Source: an uncultured Lachnospiraceae bacterium (GTDB lineage Bacteria > Bacillota > Clostridia > Lachnospirales > Lachnospiraceae). From it: a stretch of 64,000 nucleotides of DNA. The translations under genes and the position numbers were made by a program. Location: the NCBI GenBank assembly GCA_910588815.1, contig CAJUQY010000001.1, positions 22,319-86,318 on the forward strand. The letters are read 5' to 3'. The notes below the pieces were generated by a model. That model saw only the letters and a list, made by a program, of their open reading frames with translations. It was not told where the DNA came from and did no database searches. Numbering within the stretch: the first letter of the stretch is position 1; the number at the start of each line of letters is the position of its first letter. Positions 53,683 to 62,240 of this stretch are shown here, one piece after another.

Positions 53683-53754
53683 ATGAAACTTACTGACCGG
53701 GAGGATAGGTTTCGGGATTCTTCAAGGGGGGGGGGTTATGGATTTAAGTTATAG
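53683..53754 (+). CDS. Short ORF containing a G10 tract
   Basis: ATG 53683 has AAGGAG directly upstream, 7 bp after the GT2 stop, and reads 23 codons. A run of ten G (53726-53735) falls inside. With G9, G10 or G11 the frame ends within 15 codons in each case, so no long protein is gained. It may be the truncated start of a gene replaced by the AAA/nuclease gene, or a chance ORF. Confidence 0.35.
   Translation: MKLTDREDRFRDSSRGGGYGFKL
53726..53735. repeat. G10 homopolymer
   Basis: The longest mononucleotide run I found in the window, placed 87 bp before the AAA/PD-(D/E)XK gene. Its length is typical of slip-prone tracts. Confidence 0.95.
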
Positions 53755-53821
53755 ACCAAAGCAGTAAATCAGCTAAAGAAGAAAACAGCAAAAATAGTGA
53801 CCTGCTAAGGGGAGGTGCCAA

Positions 53822-55504
53822 ATGGCGAGGACAGTAGGAATAGGAATACAGGATTTTGGGAAAATCATCCGAAACAATTGTTTTTATGTGGATAAGACCG
53901 CATTCATTAAGGAATGGTGGGAAAACCAGGACGACGTAACCTTGATTACCCGTCCCAGGCGTTTTGGCAAGACGCTGGCCATGAGTATGCTGGACCATTT
54001 CTTTTCGGTGGAATATGCAGATAAAGGCGCCTTATTTGAAGGACTCAATATATGGAAAGAAGAGAAGTACCGCAGTCTCCAGGGCAGCTATCCAGTAATC
54101 ATTTTAAGCTTTGCAGATGTAAAGGAAACATCCTTCGGAAATGCAAGGAATAAAATCTGCCGTATCATCAAAAGTGTGTATGATAAATTTTCAGCCATAC
54201 AGGATAAGGAGCTAAAACAAAAAAAACTTCCGGGTATTTTCAGTGAGATATCCCCCGCGATGAGTGATTCCGTAGCTTCCTATTCCTTAAAAGCCTTATC
54301 GGAATTCCTTTCAAATTATTATGGAAAGAAAGTTATCATTTTATTGGATGAATATGATACTCCCATGCAGGAAGCTTATGTGCATGGATATTGGGATGAA
54401 ATGGCGGCATTTATCCGAAACCTGTTTAATTCAACTTTTAAGACGAACCCATATATGGAGAGGGCGGTCATGACAGGTGTTACACGAATAAGTAAAGAGT
54501 CCATTTTCTCCGACTTAAACCATCTGGAGGTAGTCACCTCTACCTCATGCAAGTATGAGGCTTCTTTTGGCTTTACGGAAATAGAAGTGTTTGCTGCCAT
54601 GGATGAATTCGGACTTACGCAAAAGCAGGAAGTCCGTGCCTGGTACGATGGTTTTACCTTTGGAAATACACATGATATTTACAATCCATGGTCTATCGTC
54701 AACTATCTTGACAAACAGCGTTTTGCCGCTTACTGGGCAAACACCAGCTCCAACAGTCTCGTGGGAAAACTGATTCAGGAGGGGGTTCCGGAGATCAAAA
54801 TTGTCATGGAAGATTTGCTCCAGGGAAAATCTTTTCATGCGTCATTTGATGAACAGATTGTATTCAGTCAGCTGGATCATAATCTCCATGCTATCTGGAG
54901 CTTGCTCCTGGCCTGCGGTTATCTGAAAGTGGAGGCTTATACTGTAGATGGGAATTATGGTGAATGTGATTATACACTGTCTTTAACGAATAAGGAAGTG
55001 TGGTTGATGTTCCGGCGTATGATAGACGGCTGGTTTGCTGAATATACGCCTGCCTATAACGCATTCATCAAGGCATTGCTGCTGGACGACAAAAAGGCTA
55101 TGAATGTCTATATGAATCAGACTGCATTGGCTACTTTCAGCTCTTTTGATGCCGGCAACAATCCGTCTGAAACGACAGAACCAGAACGCTTTTACCACGG
55201 CTTTGTATTGGGATTAATGGTAGATTTAGCGGACAGATACCGCATCACGTCCAACAGAGAAAGTGGTTTTGGGCGATATGACGTGATGCTGGAGCCTCTT
55301 AGGGATGGCGATGCGGCTTTTGTGTTGGAATTCAAGGTACATGACTCGGAGGATGAGGAGACGCTGGCGGATACCGTGGCAGCGGCGCTTCGACAGATAG
55401 AGGAGAAAGCCTATGATACGGAATTGGCAGTGCGTGGAATCCCCAGGGAGCGGATTCGGCATTATGGGTTTGCTTTTGCGGGGAAGACAGTGTTGATAGG
55501 ATGA
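53822..55504 (+). CDS. AAA-ATPase-like / PD-(D/E)XK nuclease fusion protein
   Basis: 560 residues. It begins GIQDFGKIIRNNCFYVDKT and has a Walker A variant RPRRFGKT (Lys 50), Walker B VIILLDEYDTP, and AVMTGVTRISKESIFSDLNHL, the AAA-ATPase_like family (PF09820). The C-terminal ~100 residues carry a PD-(D/E)XK core: GRYDVML, then AFVLEFKV (PDDEXK_9 type). These proteins are abundant, variably present and of unknown function in gut bacteria; mobility or defence roles are guessed. The start has GGGGAGG 7 bp upstream. It interrupts the glycosylation region. Confidence 0.92.
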   Translation: MARTVGIGIQDFGKIIRNNCFYVDKTAFIKEWWENQDDVTLITRPRRFGKTLAMSMLDHFFSVEYADKGALFEGLNIWKEEKYRSLQGSYPVIILSFADVKETSFGNARNKICRIIKSVYDKFSAIQDKELKQKKLPGIFSEISPAMSDSVASYSLKALSEFLSNYYGKKVIILLDEYDTPMQEAYVHGYWDEMAAFIRNLFNSTFKTNPYMERAVMTGVTRISKESIFSDLNHLEVVTSTSCKYEASFGFTEIEVFAAMDEFGLTQKQEVRAWYDGFTFGNTHDIYNPWSIVNYLDKQRFAAYWANTSSNSLVGKLIQEGVPEIKIVMEDLLQGKSFHASFDEQIVFSQLDHNLHAIWSLLLACGYLKVEAYTVDGNYGECDYTLSLTNKEVWLMFRRMIDGWFAEYTPAYNAFIKALLLDDKKAMNVYMNQTALATFSSFDAGNNPSETTEPERFYHGFVLGLMVDLADRYRITSNRESGFGRYDVMLEPLRDGDAAFVLEFKVHDSEDEETLADTVAAALRQIEEKAYDTELAVRGIPRERIRHYGFAFAGKTVLIG

Positions 55505-55738
55505 CATATACTTTACAGGGGGCTTCCGGCTGCTGACTACCTCTTTGATATCTACCGTGAGACAACGGAAGAACCAAAGTTTATAAGAGAGGATTTGAAG
55601 ATATGGTATGATGGCTGCCATATGGAGCGCGAAGAATTATGCACTTGAAAGCTTGGAGAAAAACGGAACCTATACCGGAAGTATTTTTACACAGGAAGAG
55701 GCATGGGCGGCCATTGCCGGAATGTCGGCCGTCCATGT
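55505..55738 (+). pseudogene. Decayed gene fragment
   Basis: Directly after the AAA/nuclease stop, the same frame codes 47 protein-like residues (LPAADYLFDIYRETTEEP... KIWYDGCHM) to a stop near 55646. A different frame continues with YALESLEKNGTYTGSIF then TQEEAWAAIAG. The composition is protein-like and there is no start codon, so I read it as remnants of one or two genes. I do not recognise the family. Confidence 0.35.
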
Positions 55739-55757
55739 CTTAAAATGCTTTCTTAGC

Positions 55758-56099
55758 TTATTTTTCCAATGTTTCGGGCAGGAGAAGGAGCTGATTAAAA
55801 ATGGGGCTGATTGCCGCAAAGTGGGCTTTTGGCAGGCGCTTGGCCCGTTCAAAAAGATATTCTACGTCATTCAGGTCCTGGTCGCCGAAAAGGACCCAGT
55901 CGCTGGGGATGGACAATTTTTCACAGATACGTTTTAAAGTGGAGATAGAAATTCCCACAAGGCCTCTTTCGATATCGGACACATTCTTGGGCCCCAGAGA
56001 GACCAGTTCACCAAATTGTTCCTGGGTGAGCCCGGCCCTCTCCCTTGCGACGCGGATCTGATTTCCTACAAAAATGTTGATTTCTTTTCGTTCTCTCAT
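55758..56099 (-). CDS. XRE-family transcriptional regulator, copy A
   Basis: 113 residues. The helix-turn-helix is VARERAGLTQEQFGELVSLGPKNVSDIERG (in two halves: LTQEQFGELV and KNVSDIERG), followed by STLKRICEKLSIPSDWVLFG and a C-terminal ~45-residue helical tail. It is a small, probably dimeric repressor, about 87% identical by my count to copy B. It faces away from the genes on both sides. It is likely to control its own palindrome at 56127. Confidence 0.92.
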   Translation of the reverse strand: MRERKEINIFVGNQIRVARERAGLTQEQFGELVSLGPKNVSDIERGLVGISISTLKRICEKLSIPSDWVLFGDQDLNDVEYLFERAKRLPKAHFAAISPIFNQLLLLPETLEK

Positions 56100-56126
56100 T
56101 ATTAAACCTCATATAGTAATTGTTAG

Positions 56127-56149
56127 TACCATTAGTATATGTAATAGTA
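56127..56149. promoter_or_regulatory. Probable XRE operator, copy A
   Basis: TACCATTA-GTATATG-TAATAGTA, an 8+7+8 near-palindrome (one mismatch) 28 bp upstream of the copy A start. Confidence 0.55.
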
Positions 56150-56205
56150 AACGTAACAAAAACAGCCCAATAGATGGATGTTTATTCGTGGCAATAACAT
56201 GAGAG

Positions 56206-56570
56206 AAGAGGGGGATATGGTTATTATGGGTATGGAAGTTTATGAAAATGCTTATGCGAGCATGGAGAGGTTTTTTTATTTTTGCGGCGTCTTTTGCGAG
56301 TGAAAGCACCTTCTTCATAATGTATTAAGGATAATTTGAAGGTTTTTGAAGAAAAATCACTTGACAATATAGGGAGAAAATCAGGCAATGGGAAAAGCGC
56401 AGTACTTTTTATGCGGATGTACTTCAGGTGACAAAAAAATTAAATCAATTGGAAGCGGTGTCTGAATAAAAGTTTCCCAATCTGCCGGACTATAGAAATG
56501 AGCCTGCAATCCGAAGCAAATTTTCATTTGTGGCTACCTTATAACCGTGTCGCGGCAAAAAACATATTAT
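56206..56570. other. AT-rich intergenic stretch without a supported gene
   Basis: No convincing gene on either strand. A 34-codon ATG frame (56199-56303) exists on the plus strand with poor start context. TTGACA at about 56362 has no matching -10. Confidence 0.5.
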
Positions 56571-56614
56571 AAGAAAAAGCCGGGGCGGTCATTGCCGGAA
56601 TATCAGGCCGCCCC
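56571..56614 (-). terminator. Terminator of XRE copy B
   Basis: On the minus strand GGGGCGG (56614-56608) pairs with CCGCCCC (56588-56582) around a 19-base loop and is followed by GGCTTTTTCTT. Copy A has the stem counterpart but not the T tract. Confidence 0.75.
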
Positions 56615-56636
56615 TGTCTGAAAATGCTTTCTTGGT

Positions 56637-56978
56637 TTATTTCTCCAAGGCTTCGGGTAGGAGAAGAAGTTGGTTAAAGATGGGATTCATTGCCGCAAAG
56701 TGAGCTTTTGGCAGGCACGCAGCCCGTTCGATCAGGTAGTCCACATCATTCAGGTCCCGGTCACCGAAGAGGAGCCAGTCGCTGGGAATGGATAGTTTTT
56801 CGCAAATACGTTTTAAAGTGGCAAGGGAGATTCCTACAAGCCCCCTTTCGACGTCAGACACGTTTTTAGGTCCCAGAGAGACAAGCTCTCCAAATTGTTC
56901 CTGAGTGAGACTGGCCCGTTCCCTTGCGATACGGATCTGATTTCCTACAAAGATGTTGATTTCTTTTCTCTTTTTCAT
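56637..56978 (-). CDS. XRE-family transcriptional regulator, copy B
   Basis: 113 residues from the second of two adjacent ATGs (AAGGAG spacing is better; starting at 56981 adds one Met). It has the same helix-turn-helix and tail as copy A, with about 15 substitutions. Most changes are conservative; within the recognition region only I/V differs (KNVSDVERG). Both copies therefore probably bind the same operator. Confidence 0.92.
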   Translation of the reverse strand: MKKRKEINIFVGNQIRIARERASLTQEQFGELVSLGPKNVSDVERGLVGISLATLKRICEKLSIPSDWLLFGDRDLNDVDYLIERAACLPKAHFAAMNPIFNQLLLLPEALEK

Positions 56979-57005
56979 CATTACTCCTTATATGTTAATT
57001 ATTAA

Positions 57006-57028
57006 TACCATTAGTATATGTAATGGTA
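57006..57028. promoter_or_regulatory. Probable XRE operator, copy B
   Basis: TACCATTA-GTATATG-TAATGGTA, a perfect 8+7+8 palindrome just upstream of copy B. Its conservation relative to copy A, in otherwise diverged non-coding DNA, supports a binding site. Confidence 0.65.
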
Positions 57029-57175
57029 GAAAACGCAGAAACAGTTCAATAGAATGATATTTACTCATGGTAATAACGCAAGAAAACGAAAAGTGGTTCC
57101 TTCCGCGGACAAAGTAAGGCTCCGGGCATCAATCAGTCCGAGGCGGACAGGCGGTGGTGAAAGGATTGTTTCTGC

Positions 57176-57204
57176 TTTCCATATTAAAGAAAATATGCTA
57201 TATT
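57176..57204 (+). promoter_or_regulatory. Possible sigma-A promoter of the glycosyltransferase cluster
   Basis: TTTCCA (57176-57181), 17 bp, TATATT (57199-57204) with an upstream TGC (extended -10). The rest of 57029-57291 holds no gene. Confidence 0.45.
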
Positions 57205-57291
57205 AAACGTAACGCATGATATTAGTTCCGTTTGTTTTCAAAGTGGTTTTACCGCCTCTTGGCAGCAATTCAAAACAGGAGTTTTTGTATT

Positions 57292-58488
57292 ATGAATATT
57301 CTGATTTTTACCTGGAAGGATCTCGGGATTCCGGATGTGTGCGACGCGCTGGAAAAGCTTGGCTGTACATATCGCTGCGTTTCAAATGAGTATCTGCGGG
57401 AGCGGGTTAGCCCAGAGTTTGATAAGTTGTTTGAAGAAATATATGACGAAGGGTATTATGATGGGGTTTTTACCTTTAATTTCAGTCCGGTGCTGTCCAA
57501 CAACTGCAATAAACGGAATGTCCCCTATATTGCCTTTGTCTACGACAGTCCATTGGTACAATTGTATTCCGTTTCTGTAATCAATCCCTGCAACCACATA
57601 TTTCTTTTTGATAAAATACAGTATCAGGAATTTGCGCAGGCACAGATTCCGACGGTGCGCTATGCGCCGCTGGCCGTGGGGACGGAGCGGATTGCCAAAC
57701 GGCTTGGGAATTTAGACGAGAGGGAAGAGAATGGAAAGACTGTCCGGGAAAATTACACCTGTGAGGTGTCTTTCCTCGGTTCCATGTACAATGGGAAATC
57801 GGATTTTTTCAGCCGTCTGAAAAATCTGCCGCCCTACGCAGAGGGGTATCTGAATGCGGCGATGGCGGCACAAAAGCAGGTTCCCGGGCAATGGTTTATC
57901 GAAGAGCTTCTGACTCCGGATATCATAAACGCGATGCAGAACAGTCTGGCGCCGGCCAGGCTGTTACCGAACCCGGACGGCGTGGAGACAGTCTCGTGGC
58001 TTTTTGCGAATATCTTTTTGGCGAGGAGGATTGCCGCCGCAGAGCGAAAGGAGCTCTTGGGGGCTGTATCGGAGCATTTTGAAACCTGGCTTTACACACC
58101 GTCTCCCACACCGGAGCTTCCCAGAGTGAGAAACCGGGGGCCGGTAGATTACTATCAATATATGCCCTTCGTATTTGCCTGCAGCCGGATCAATCTGAAT
58201 ATCACCCTTCGCAGCATTCAAAGTGCGATTCCTCTCAGGGCTATGGATATCCTGGGGGCAGGCGGCTTTTTGCTGTCAAACTATCAGGCGGAGTTCTATG
58301 ACCTTTTTGTGCCGGGGGAGGATATGGAGATTTTTTACTCTCAGGAGGAGCTGCTCCGGAAGTGTGAATACTATCTAAAGCATGACGCCCTGCGGCGGCA
58401 GATTGCAGCCAACGGTTATGGAAAGGTGAAGGAAAAGCATACCTTTGAGGTTCGGTTGAGGGAAATTTTTTCGGTGGTTTTTGGGTAA
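57292..58488 (+). CDS. CgeB/DUF3880-type glycosyltransferase
   Basis: 398 residues from ATG 57292 (ACAGGAG 10 bp upstream); an in-frame upstream ATG at 57232 lacks a ribosome site. The N-terminal half has NILIFTWKDLGIPDVCDALEKLG and VPYIAFVYDSPLVQLYS (DUF3880-like). The C-terminal half has INLNITLRSIQSAIPLRAMDILGAGGFLLSNYQAEFYDLFVPGEDMEIF, seen in parts as PLRAMDILGAGGFLL and LFVPGED, the GT-B donor-binding region (Glyco_trans_1_2). It is a cytoplasmic transferase of a type common in clostridial flagellin or spore-surface glycosylation. Confidence 0.88.
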   Translation: MNILIFTWKDLGIPDVCDALEKLGCTYRCVSNEYLRERVSPEFDKLFEEIYDEGYYDGVFTFNFSPVLSNNCNKRNVPYIAFVYDSPLVQLYSVSVINPCNHIFLFDKIQYQEFAQAQIPTVRYAPLAVGTERIAKRLGNLDEREENGKTVRENYTCEVSFLGSMYNGKSDFFSRLKNLPPYAEGYLNAAMAAQKQVPGQWFIEELLTPDIINAMQNSLAPARLLPNPDGVETVSWLFANIFLARRIAAAERKELLGAVSEHFETWLYTPSPTPELPRVRNRGPVDYYQYMPFVFACSRINLNITLRSIQSAIPLRAMDILGAGGFLLSNYQAEFYDLFVPGEDMEIFYSQEELLRKCEYYLKHDALRRQIAANGYGKVKEKHTFEVRLREIFSVVFG

Positions 58489-58513
58489 AGGAATGAAGAA
58501 AAAGGAGAGCTTG

Positions 58514-59959
58514 ATGGAAAGATTGAACGGCGGCGAGGTAAAGGAAGCGCTTCAGAGACAAATCGCAGAGGGGTATCTGTCCGGAAGACCGCGGTCATCC
58601 TGCTGTCCTGGAATCTTCTGGAATATACGAAGCTGTGCATTAAGAGTATTCGGGAGACTGTGCCGGAAGACGTCAGGCAGATCATTGTGGTGGATAATGC
58701 CTCTGAGGACGGAAGCGTTGAATGGCTGAGGGGGCAGAAGGATATTTTACTGATTGAAAATCAGGAGAACCGGGGCTTTCCGGCAGGCTGCAATCAGGGA
58801 ATTGCCGCGGCCGATGCAGATGCCGATATATTTCTCCTGAACAACGACACGATACTGCCGGAGAATGCATTATTCTGGCTGCGGATGGGATTATATGAAT
58901 CAGAGAAAAACGGTGCGGTGGGCAGTGTATCCAATTGTGTCGGCAATCATCAGCAGGCAGGGGGGATCAGGGGGGGACGGAGACCTGCCTGATTTGTTTG
59001 CCCATGCGGAGAAGACCAATGTGCCGATGAAGTATCCCTATGAAAAGAAGTTGTATCTGGTGGGATTTGCCCTTCTGATTAAACGGCCGGTTCTGGAACA
59101 GGTGGGAATGCTGGACGAACGGTTTTCACCGGGGAACTTTGAGGACAATGATTATGGCCTGCGCGTTCTGGAGGCGGGTTTTTATAATATTTTGTGTAAA
59201 AACAGTTTTGTTATCCATTTCGGGAGCCGGTCCTTCGGCAAGAACACGGAGAGCTTCCAAGAGGCTATAGAGTCAAACATGGAGAGGCTGAATGAAAAAT
59301 GGGGATTTCAGATTAAATATTACCTGCATCCGCGGGAGATTCTTGTAGAACAGATTGCTGAGCCTTTGGAAAAAGAAATCCGGCTTCTGGATGTGGGCTG
59401 CGGCTGCGGAGCCTTTATGGGGCATATGCAGGGAAAATACCCCCATGCTTCCGTATACGGCATCGAGCTTTTTTCGAAGGCTGCCGGATTTGCAGAGACA
59501 ATGGGCGAAGTGATTTGCGGGGACGTGGAGCATATGGAGTTCCCCTGGCCGGAAGGATTTTTTGATTATATGGTTTTCGGCGACGTTTTAGAACATCTGG
59601 ACGATCCTCAGGCTGTGCTGACGCGCCTGGCCAGATGCTTAAAGACAGGAGGGCATATCATTGTCAGCATGCCGAATGTCAAGCATTATTCGGTGATGCT
59701 CCCACTGCTTTTGGAGGATAAATTCACTTATGAAGACGCGGGGATTTTGGACAGAACCCACAGGAAGCTGTATACGGGAAGAGAGATTGCGGGGCTGCTT
59801 ACAAGAAGCGGCTACCGTGTCGAGACATTGGCGGGGATTACCAGAGGAGAAACCGACGAACAGAGAAAGAAGCTGAGTGGACTTTTGTCAGGCTTGGGGC
59901 TGCCGGATATAGAGGCTTTTTTTATCTATCAGTATCTGGCGAAGGCTGTGAAGGAATAG
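58514..59959 (+). pseudogene. GT2 glycosyltransferase-methyltransferase fusion, two frameshifts
   Basis: Starts at ATG 58514 (AAAGGAGAG upstream). The frame must change near 58570-58580 (GGGG at 58570; one base fewer than needed) to read KTAVILLSWNLLEYTKLCI, IIVVDNASEDGSVEWL and FLLNNDTILPENA, the GT2 domain. It must change again near 58970-58976 (GGGGGGG, one base more) to read DLPDLFAHAEKTNVPMKYPYE, FALLIKRPVLEQVGMLDERF. The second half has a class I SAM methyltransferase: LLDVGCGCGAFM, then VFGDVLEHLDDPQAVL. Both shifts fall at G runs. It is broken as read, unless the tracts are phase-variable or mis-sequenced. Confidence 0.85.
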
Positions 59960-59995
59960 GAGAAAGGCCGCACGCCGTGCAAAAAGGAGAATTCT

Positions 59996-61179
59996 ATGGG
60001 GAATACACAAGAGGCTTTAGAACAGGGGCGCCTGCCGGATATCTATTTTTTTCCGGCTTTTCCTCTCACCAATGTGCAGCTTTTAAAAGACAGGGTTTTG
60101 ATTCCTTATGCCTATTACCGTCATTTTGGCAGGAGCTTAACGCTGGTGACAAAGGCTGTTGACGATTATTCGTACCTGGAACGGCTGGAAGGGGCAAGGT
60201 TGGAGGCGCTCTCCTATCCGGAGGATGCGCCGGGGACATTCGATCACTATATCTGCGCTTACAGCGAGTATATCCGGGAACATTACCAGACCATGGATAT
60301 TTTGTTCCTGTTTCAGCCTATGTCCCATTATGTCCCTCTGGTGCAGCTTTATAAGGAATTGAGGCCAGATGGGAAAATTTACTTGAAGCTGGATGTGAAT
60401 TCTGCATGGATGGATCGGTTTCCGCTTCCGCCAAAGGAACTGGGGCCTCTGCTCGACGCGTGTAATGTAATCAGCGCCGAGGGGAGAAGAATGCAGCGGC
60501 TCCTAAGCAAAAAATGTCCTTGGATCATAGATTATATCCCCAACGGATATTATACATTTGGAGAAGTAATGCCGAGAGCTTCTTTTGCTGAAAAGCAAAA
60601 TGTCTTCTCACAGTGGGGAGAATCGGGAATGAAGAAAAGAATCATGAAATGCTTCTGCGGGGCTTCGCCATGGCGGCTAAAGAACTGCCGTCCTGGAGCC
60701 TCCGGCTTGTCGGCCCCATAGAGGATGGGTTCCGGCAATTCTGCGAATCCTTTTTGGAAGGATATCCGGAGTTGAAGGACAGAGTTTTTCTGGTCGGGCC
60801 GATTATGGATAAGATGCGTCTAAACGAGGAGTACAGGAAAGCGAAGGTTTTTGCCCTGACGTCCAATAAAGAAGGCGGCTCTCCAAATGTGTTTTCCGAG
60901 GCGGCCCTGCAGGGCTGCAATATGGTTGTCACGGATATTGACGCGTCAGGGGATATGACCGGCGAGGGAGCCTTTGGCATTACCGTACCCATAGGGGATG
61001 TCCAGGGATTTGCGCGCGCAGTATCGGAATTGTGTGGAGATGAGGAGGGGATGGAGAAAAATTGCCTGGAGATACAAGAATATGTACGCCGCTTTTTTGA
61101 TTATGACAGGATTGTAAGGCGGCTTCATGTGCTGCTCGGATATCAGGAACCAGCGGCGGGAGAGGAGGGGCGGCGATGA
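59996..61179 (+). pseudogene. GT-B (GT4-like) glycosyltransferase, one frameshift
   Basis: ATG 59996 (AAAAGGAG upstream) reads PDIYFFPAFPLTNVQLL to NVF near 60604. One base is then missing: the other frame continues LTVGRIGNEEKNHEMLLRGFAMA, SLRLVGPIEDGF and SNKEGGSPNVFSEAALQGCNMV, the GT4 donor-site block with the conserved Glu pair region. Joined, it is a ~394-residue GT-B enzyme. The shift lies in GTCTTCTCAC, not in a G run. It is probably inactive as read. The end overlaps the next gene by 4 bp. Confidence 0.85.
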
Positions 61180-62210
61180 ATCTGCAATTGGAAATCATAG
61201 AGGGAAAATTTTGCCTGATTGACATGGACAGTCAGGAGTACTGGCTCTTGTTTCCTGCTTCTCCTTACGACAATCTTTCCAAGTATCCGGTTTATATAAA
61301 GAGCACGGCTACTCCGGTGTCGGTGCTGGAGATTTATGCGGATTTTTTCCGGAGTCTTCTGCAGGCGCCTTCTTCTCTCAATAAACTGCCGTATTTTTTG
61401 ATTGGCGCCCATTTCATTCGGGAATTGATGACAAGGAACCAGGGGCTTTGTTTTATGGCGGCAGGCAGGAACATTGCCGGTATGGCTGATGCCTTATCGA
61501 AACTGGTACATTCCTTTGACGTAAATTCTAATATTTTCTTAATTGAGACAGAGAGTGAGGTGGGGGCAAATCAGAGAGTGGCACGGATGCCGCTCAAAGA
61601 ATATTTGCCTTTACTCCATGAAGGCTCCGTGTTCGGCATGATTTTAGATGCGGAGCTGCTCCGCCGTGAGGGAGAGGACTTTTTTGCCGATGTAATCTGG
61701 AGCATATCTGAGGGAGGCTCATTGGTGGTTTATGGAGATATGCAGGATGGATTTCTTAGAGAGCATCCGTTTCTTCAGGATTTTTCCGGCCAGGAGTTTG
61801 CCGGCTTCCTGATAGCTTTCGGAAGGGTGGATACAAGCCTTCGGGAAAGGGTCAGAGCATATACGGGCAGCGCGCGGAAAGAAGCAGAGCTTGCCGGTAT
61901 TGCAAAGGAGTTTGAAAAACTGAAGCCACTGATGGAGCGTCTTCTGGTCCCGGAAGAAAATATGATATCTTATGCAAGGCCGGGAATCCGGAATCTGGTG
62001 GCCCTGGAAAAGAAAATTGCCGGGTATTATCCCAATCTTAAAGACCTGGATCTGAAATGGGATACAAACCGGCTGAAGGAGGCTCTGCTTCGTCTGCTTC
62101 TGGCGCTGGAGGATGCCCGGCCGGAGATGATTTTGAACGAAAGAGAGACATTGCACGAGATGTGGGAGGAGTATGAAAAGAAGCTTCTGTCGGAATTAGA
62201 AATGCGCTGA
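61176..62210 (+). CDS. Uncharacterised glycosylation-cluster protein, 344 aa
   Basis: Not recognised. Soluble; no signal peptide. Segments FLIGAHFIRELMTRNQGLCFMAAGR, FDVNSNIFLIETESEV and GGSLVVYGDMQDG alternate beta and alpha in a Rossmann-like way, so a sugar- or nucleotide-related enzyme is possible; the C-terminal ~110 residues are helical and charged. It is translationally coupled (ATGA) to the preceding glycosyltransferase and lies 30 bp before another one. Confidence 0.8.
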   Translation: MNLQLEIIEGKFCLIDMDSQEYWLLFPASPYDNLSKYPVYIKSTATPVSVLEIYADFFRSLLQAPSSLNKLPYFLIGAHFIRELMTRNQGLCFMAAGRNIAGMADALSKLVHSFDVNSNIFLIETESEVGANQRVARMPLKEYLPLLHEGSVFGMILDAELLRREGEDFFADVIWSISEGGSLVVYGDMQDGFLREHPFLQDFSGQEFAGFLIAFGRVDTSLRERVRAYTGSARKEAELAGIAKEFEKLKPLMERLLVPEENMISYARPGIRNLVALEKKIAGYYPNLKDLDLKWDTNRLKEALLRLLLALEDARPEMILNERETLHEMWEEYEKKLLSELEMR

Positions 62211-62240
62211 TGAAAAACATGCAAGGGGGGATAAAAAGCT

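Larger units (their letters stand above)
55707..57083. repeat. ~499-bp direct duplication (two XRE units)
   Basis: 55707-56205 and 56585-57083 are similar throughout, at a constant offset of about 878 bp. Each unit covers a downstream GC-rich stem, an XRE gene, its ribosome site and an upstream palindrome. DNA divergence is clearly greater than protein divergence, so the duplication is not recent and the proteins have been under selection. Confidence 0.85.

Noticed and set aside
55608..55937. 109-codon plus-strand ORF
   Set aside because: Its second half is antisense to XRE copy A; only the first ~40 codons look protein-like and are included in the decayed fragment.
56199..56303. 34-codon ORF in the XRE intergenic region
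   Set aside because: No good ribosome site, partly inside the duplicated unit but not conserved in the second copy.
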